Source: DAOMOP01 sp035444405 (GTDB lineage Bacteria; Pseudomonadota; Gammaproteobacteria; Burkholderiales; Rhodocyclaceae). From it: a stretch of DNA of 16,588 nt. Below, piece by piece: positions 13,994-16,588 of the stretch. Position 1 is the stretch's first letter; each line of letters begins with the position of its first letter. Below the pieces are notes generated by a model. That model made no database searches and had not been told where the DNA came from. It saw only the letters and a list, made by a program, of their open reading frames with translations. The position numbers and the translations under genes were made by a program. Where the stretch lies: NCBI GenBank assembly GCA_035444405.1, contig DAOMOP010000077.1:1-16588 (forward strand), read 5' to 3'.

Positions 13994-14194
13994 ATGACCA
14001 ACACACTCGACAAGACCCACCCCGTCAGCGTCACCGTGAAGGATCTGCCGCTCGCCTGCCCGCGGCCGGACGCGCCGCTGTGGGCGCAGCATCCGCGCGT
14101 CTTTCTCGACGTGCTCGCCGAGGGCGAAGTGGTCTGCCCCTACTGCAGCACCCGCTACGTGTTCACCGGCGAGCGCCCGAAAGGGCATCACTGA
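13994..14194 (+). CDS. Small CHCC zinc-finger protein (zf-CHCC, NDUFS6-like)
   Basis: The 66-residue protein carries the zf-CHCC pattern: Cys22 (LACPRP), His33 (AQHPRVFLDV), Cys48 and Cys51 (VVCPYCSTRYVF). The order Cys-His-Cys-Cys and the spacing match the zinc-binding domain of mitochondrial complex I subunit NDUFS6. Bacterial members are short stand-alone proteins of unclear role. The N-terminal 20 residues look flexible. The ATG at 13994 has a weak GAGG about 8 bases upstream. It follows ilvE closely, so the two are probably co-transcribed. It is cytoplasmic and has no signal peptide. Confidence 0.88.
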   Translation: MTNTLDKTHPVSVTVKDLPLACPRPDAPLWAQHPRVFLDVLAEGEVVCPYCSTRYVFTGERPKGHH

Positions 14195-14203
14195 CGCAGC
14201 CGA

Positions 14204-14230
14204 GCGGCGGCGACCTGTGCGCGCCGCCGC
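14204..14230 (+). repeat. Perfect 9-bp inverted repeat (hairpin) between the zinc-finger and NTF2-like genes
   Basis: GCGGCGGCG (14204-14212) and CGCCGCCGC (14222-14230) are exact reverse complements around a 9-base loop. Nine G-C pairs give a very stable hairpin. No T-run follows, so it is not a classical intrinsic terminator; it could act as an mRNA-stability or attenuation element. Confidence 0.7.
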
Positions 14231-14252
14231 ATGCACCGACAGGCCTTCTGCC

Positions 14253-14687
14253 GTGAAGAAGCCCATGTTCTGCTCGGCCGCCGAAGTCGAGGCGGCCTTC
14301 TACGAAGCGCTCGCACGCTCGGACCTCGATGCGATGATGGCGGTGTGGTCGGAGGACGACGAAGTCGTATGCATCCATCCGGACGGCCCGCGCCTGGTCG
14401 GCCTCGCCGCGGTGCGCGAATCGTGGCGACAGCTGTTCGCCGGCGGCGTGCGCCTGGTCGTCGGCACCTCGCAGCGCGTCGTCAGCGCGAGCATGCTGCT
14501 CACCGTCCATAACGTCATCGAGCACATTTCGGTCGAGGGCGAGAACCGCCTGCATCCGCCGATGGTCGCGACCAACGCCTACGTGCGCGGCGCGCTGGGT
14601 TGGCGCATGGTCATGCACCACGCCTCGCCCGCGCCCGACATCGGCGAGCTGTCCGGGCCCGGCGACGGCCCGCACGTCGTGCATTGA
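14253..14687 (+). CDS. NTF2/SnoaL-like fold protein (DUF4440 type)
   Basis: The protein has 144 residues from the GTG at 14253. It shows the cone-shaped NTF2-like pattern: helix VEAAFYEALARSDLDAMMAV, then strand VVCIHPDGPRLVG, a helix AVRESWRQLF, and the strands LLTVHNVIEHISV, TNAYVRGALGWRMVMHHASP. Related small proteins include ketosteroid isomerase-like enzymes and SnoaL cyclases, but most stand-alone bacterial members have no known function. The GTG at 14253 (KKPMF follows) has AGG about 9 bases upstream; ATG 14265 is the alternative. An earlier GTG at 14217 lies in the loop of the hairpin and is less likely. The stop codon overlaps a possible TTG start of the next gene. No signal peptide is visible. 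Confidence 0.8.
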   Translation: MKKPMFCSAAEVEAAFYEALARSDLDAMMAVWSEDDEVVCIHPDGPRLVGLAAVRESWRQLFAGGVRLVVGTSQRVVSASMLLTVHNVIEHISVEGENRLHPPMVATNAYVRGALGWRMVMHHASPAPDIGELSGPGDGPHVVH

Positions 14688-15661
14688 CGGCGGTGCGCGG
14701 CGAGCCGTATCGCGCGCCCTGGTGGCTTCGCGGCGGGCACGCCCAGACCATCGTGCCGCTTGCGCGCGCCGGGGCGCTGCCGACGTATCGGCGCGAGCGG
14801 GTCGACACGCCCGACGGCGACTTCATCGACCTCGACTGGCTCGCCGGCCCGAGCGCGCCCGGCGCCCCGCTGGTGGTCCTGTTCCACGGACTCGAAGGCT
14901 CGAGCCGCTCGCACTATGCGCGCAGCCTGATGCGCGCCGTCGCGCGGCGCGGCTGGCGCGGCGTGGTGCCGCACTTTCGCGGCTGCTCGGGTGTGCCGAA
15001 CCGTCTCCCGCGCGCCTACCACTCCGGCGACAGCGACGAGATCGACTGGATCGTGCAGCGGCTTGCGGCCGCGGCCGGCGCCGCTCCGCTGTTCGTCGCC
15101 GGCGTGTCGCTCGGCGGCAATGCGCTGCTGAAGTGGCTCGGCGAACGCGGCGCTACGGCCACCGACCAGGTCTCGGCCGCAGCGGCCGTATGCCCGCCGC
15201 TCGACCTTACCGCAAGCGGCACCGCGCTCGCGCAGGGTTTCAACCGCGTCTATACCTACCGCTTTCTGCGCACGCTGCGCGCCAAGGCGCTCGCCAAGCT
15301 CGAACGCTGGCCCGGCCTGTGCGACGCTGGCCGCGTACGCAGCGCCGCGNNNNNNNNNNACGCCTTCGACGACGCCTACACCGGCCCCGTGCATGGCTTT
15401 GCCGGCGCCGCCGACTACTGGCGCCGCGCCTCGAGCCGGCCGTGGCTGAAGTCGGTGCACGTGCCGACCCTGCTGCTGTGCGCGGCCAACGATCCGTTCG
15501 TGCCGCCGGCCGCACTGCCGCACACCGGCGAGCTGTCGCCCCGCGTCCGCTTCGAGCTGCTGCACGCGGGCGGGCACGTCGGTTTCCTGTCGGGCCCCTG
15601 GCCCGGTCACATCGACTGGCTGCCCGAACGACTGCTGGCGTACTTCGCTCGGACGCCATGA
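14684..15661 (+). CDS. YheT-type alpha/beta hydrolase (contains a 10-base assembly gap)
   Basis: The 325-residue protein (four residues unknown because of the N run) is an alpha/beta hydrolase of the YheT family, predicted esterase/lipase-like with no proven physiological substrate. It starts with the family motif APWWLRGGHAQTI (11-23). LFHGLEGSSRSHYARSL (67-83) and FRGCSG (98-103) follow. The nucleophile elbow is GVSLGGNALLKWL (Ser142), the acid is in CAANDPFVPP (Asp270) and the histidine in HAGGHVGFL (His298). The start is uncertain: TTG 14684 overlaps the previous stop codon, and GTG 14693 is equally possible; neither has a clear ribosome site. The frame is the same on both sides of the gap, with RVRSAA before and AFDDAYTGPVHGF after. 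It is probably the last gene of the ilvE unit. Confidence 0.88.
   Translation: MTAVRGEPYRAPWWLRGGHAQTIVPLARAGALPTYRRERVDTPDGDFIDLDWLAGPSAPGAPLVVLFHGLEGSSRSHYARSLMRAVARRGWRGVVPHFRGCSGVPNRLPRAYHSGDSDEIDWIVQRLAAAAGAAPLFVAGVSLGGNALLKWLGERGATATDQVSAAAAVCPPLDLTASGTALAQGFNRVYTYRFLRTLRAKALAKLERWPGLCDAGRVRSAAXXXXAFDDAYTGPVHGFAGAADYWRRASSRPWLKSVHVPTLLLCAANDPFVPPAALPHTGELSPRVRFELLHAGGHVGFLSGPWPGHIDWLPERLLAYFARTP
15350..15359. other. Assembly gap of 10 unknown bases
   Basis: Ten consecutive N lie inside the alpha/beta hydrolase gene. Reading frame and family motifs continue on both sides, so the true missing length is probably close to 10 (same remainder by 3), but 10 N is also a common placeholder size. 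Confidence 0.97.
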
Positions 15662-15696
15662 GCCCGCCGCGCGGCGCACAGTGCTCCCATGTCATC

Positions 15697-15705
15697 TGCG
15701 ATAAT
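15697..15705 (+). promoter_or_regulatory. Extended -10 promoter for the phosphomannomutase gene
   Basis: TGCGATAAT combines an extended -10 TG with GATAAT (five of six to consensus) and lies 30 bases before the ATG at 15735. No good -35 is seen, which is normal for extended -10 promoters. It would give a leader of about 23 bases. Confidence 0.55.
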
Positions 15706-15734
15706 GCGCGCTTCCTCATTCGCCCGTTCCGATC

Positions 15735-16588
15735 ATGACCGACAGCAAGCCCCCCCGCCTCGCACCCGAGATCTTCAAGGCCTATGACATTCGCGGCATC
15801 GTCGACACGACCCTGACCGCGCCGGTGGTGCGCGCGATCGGCCACGCGCTGGGCAGCGAGGCGCGGGCACGCGGCCAGTCGGAGATCGCCATCGGTCGTG
15901 ACGGGCGGCTGTCGGGGCCGCAACTCGCCGGCGCGCTGGCCGACGGTGTCCGCGCGGCCGGCGTCGACGTCGTCGACATCGGCTGCGTGCCCACGCCGCT
16001 GACCTATTTCGCCGCCCACCACCTGAACACGCACTCGTGCGTGAGCGTGACCGGCAGCCACAACCCGCCCGACTACAACGGGCTCAAGATGGTGCTCGGC
16101 GGCGAGACGCTGCACGGCGCGATGATCCAGGACCTGCGCCGGCGCATCGTCGAAGGCGACCTGTCGCACGGCGCCGGACGGCTGCGCCACGCCGACGCCG
16201 CCGCCGCCTACCTCGAGCGCGTGCTGTCCGACGTCAGGCTCGCACGCCCGCTCAAGTTGGTCGTCGATTGCGGCAACGGCGTCGCCGGCGCGCTTGCGCC
16301 GCGGCTGCTGCGCGGCCTCGGCTGCGACGTCGTCGAGCTGTTCTGCGAGGTCGACGGCCGCTTCCCGAATCACCATCCGGATCCGTCCAAGCCGGAAAAT
16401 CTCGCCGACCTCATCCGCACGCTGCGCGAGTCGGACGCCGAGCTCGGCCTCGCCTTCGACGGCGACGGCGATCGCCTCGGCGTGGTCACGAAAGACGGCG
16501 CCATCATCTACCCCGACCGCCAGCTGATGCTGTTCGCCGCCGACGTGCTCGCACGCGTGCCGGGCGGCGAGATCATCTACGACGTCAA
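15735..16588 (+). CDS. algC: Phosphomannomutase/phosphoglucomutase (AlgC type), 3' end missing
   Basis: The enzyme interconverts hexose 6-phosphates and 1-phosphates (mannose and glucose), supplying precursors for surface polysaccharides and lipopolysaccharide. It is cytoplasmic. The 284 visible residues cover domains 1, 2 and part of 3 of the alpha-D-phosphohexomutase fold. KAYDIRGIV is at 15-23. The phosphoserine loop is VTGSHNPPDYNG (Ser108), and the metal loop is LAFDGDGDRLGV with Asp242, Asp244 and Asp246. These numbers equal those of Pseudomonas aeruginosa AlgC (Ser108, Asp242/244/246), indicating close alignment without gaps. The frame is open to the window end, so about 170 residues with the sugar-selectivity loop and the C-terminal phosphate-binding domain are outside. 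A promoter lies just upstream. Confidence 0.95.
   Translation, partial: MTDSKPPRLAPEIFKAYDIRGIVDTTLTAPVVRAIGHALGSEARARGQSEIAIGRDGRLSGPQLAGALADGVRAAGVDVVDIGCVPTPLTYFAAHHLNTHSCVSVTGSHNPPDYNGLKMVLGGETLHGAMIQDLRRRIVEGDLSHGAGRLRHADAAAAYLERVLSDVRLARPLKLVVDCGNGVAGALAPRLLRGLGCDVVELFCEVDGRFPNHHPDPSKPENLADLIRTLRESDAELGLAFDGDGDRLGVVTKDGAIIYPDRQLMLFAADVLARVPGGEIIYDV

Noticed and set aside
14217..14252. GTG start at 14217 for the NTF2-like protein
   Set aside because: It lies in the loop of a 9-bp GC hairpin with no ribosome site; GTG 14253 or ATG 14265 fits the domain start better.
12737..14266. Open frame of 509 codons on the - strand opposite ilvE and the zinc-finger gene
   Set aside because: It crosses the nqr terminator and several real genes and has no recognisable domain; ilvE on the + strand has all its motifs.
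1..16588. tRNA or rRNA genes, CRISPR arrays, insertion sequences, phage attachment sites
   Set aside because: I found no repeat-spacer pattern, no transposase or integrase, and no structural RNA by reading; coding density is high and uniform.

Overview
The window is a GC-rich stretch of chromosome, very probably from a betaproteobacterium. A Rhodocyclales-like organism (Azoarcus/Thauera type) is my best guess from gene content and neighbourhood, not a database result. Gene content is mostly core: there are no tRNA or rRNA genes, no mobile elements and no CRISPR array. A run of 10 unknown bases at 15350-15359 shows that this is a scaffold from a draft assembly.

Left part (1-3677, + strand): the 3' portion of a CYTH-CHAD inorganic triphosphatase/polyphosphate-binding protein, a SixA-type phosphohistidine phosphatase, a DUF2062 membrane protein followed by a clear intrinsic terminator, and an uncharacterised all-helical cytoplasmic protein. 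The first two suggest phosphate or polyphosphate housekeeping.

Middle left (3697-5949, - strand): a compact three-gene unit transcribed leftward, nudJ - secreted unknown protein - mnmA, with overlapping start and stop codons. nudJ and mnmA are also neighbours in enterobacteria. The secreted protein between them has a possible transglutaminase-like Cys-His-Asp triad. A 302-base divergent intergenic region (5950-6251) separates this unit from the next and holds a good sigma70 promoter for the nqr operon.

Centre (6252-12818, + strand): the complete Na+-translocating NADH:quinone oxidoreductase operon nqrABCDEF, then its maturation factor nqrM and a two-CBS-domain protein, closed by a strong intrinsic terminator at 12857-12889. 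The pump oxidises NADH, reduces ubiquinone and exports Na+. All cofactor ligands I looked for are present: the 2Fe-2S cysteines of NqrF, one Cys pair each in NqrD and NqrE, and the flavinylation threonines of NqrB and NqrC. The flavin transferase gene apbE is not in the operon.

Right part (13064-16588, + strand): ilvE, a small CHCC zinc-finger protein, an NTF2/SnoaL-like protein and a YheT-type alpha/beta hydrolase lie close together and probably form one unit. A phosphomannomutase/phosphoglucomutase gene (algC type) follows with its own extended -10 promoter and runs off the end of the window.

I see no new multi-gene system. The best leads are the secreted transglutaminase-like candidate, the unknown helical protein, the CBS protein attached to the Na+ pump operon, and the structured leader of nqrA.
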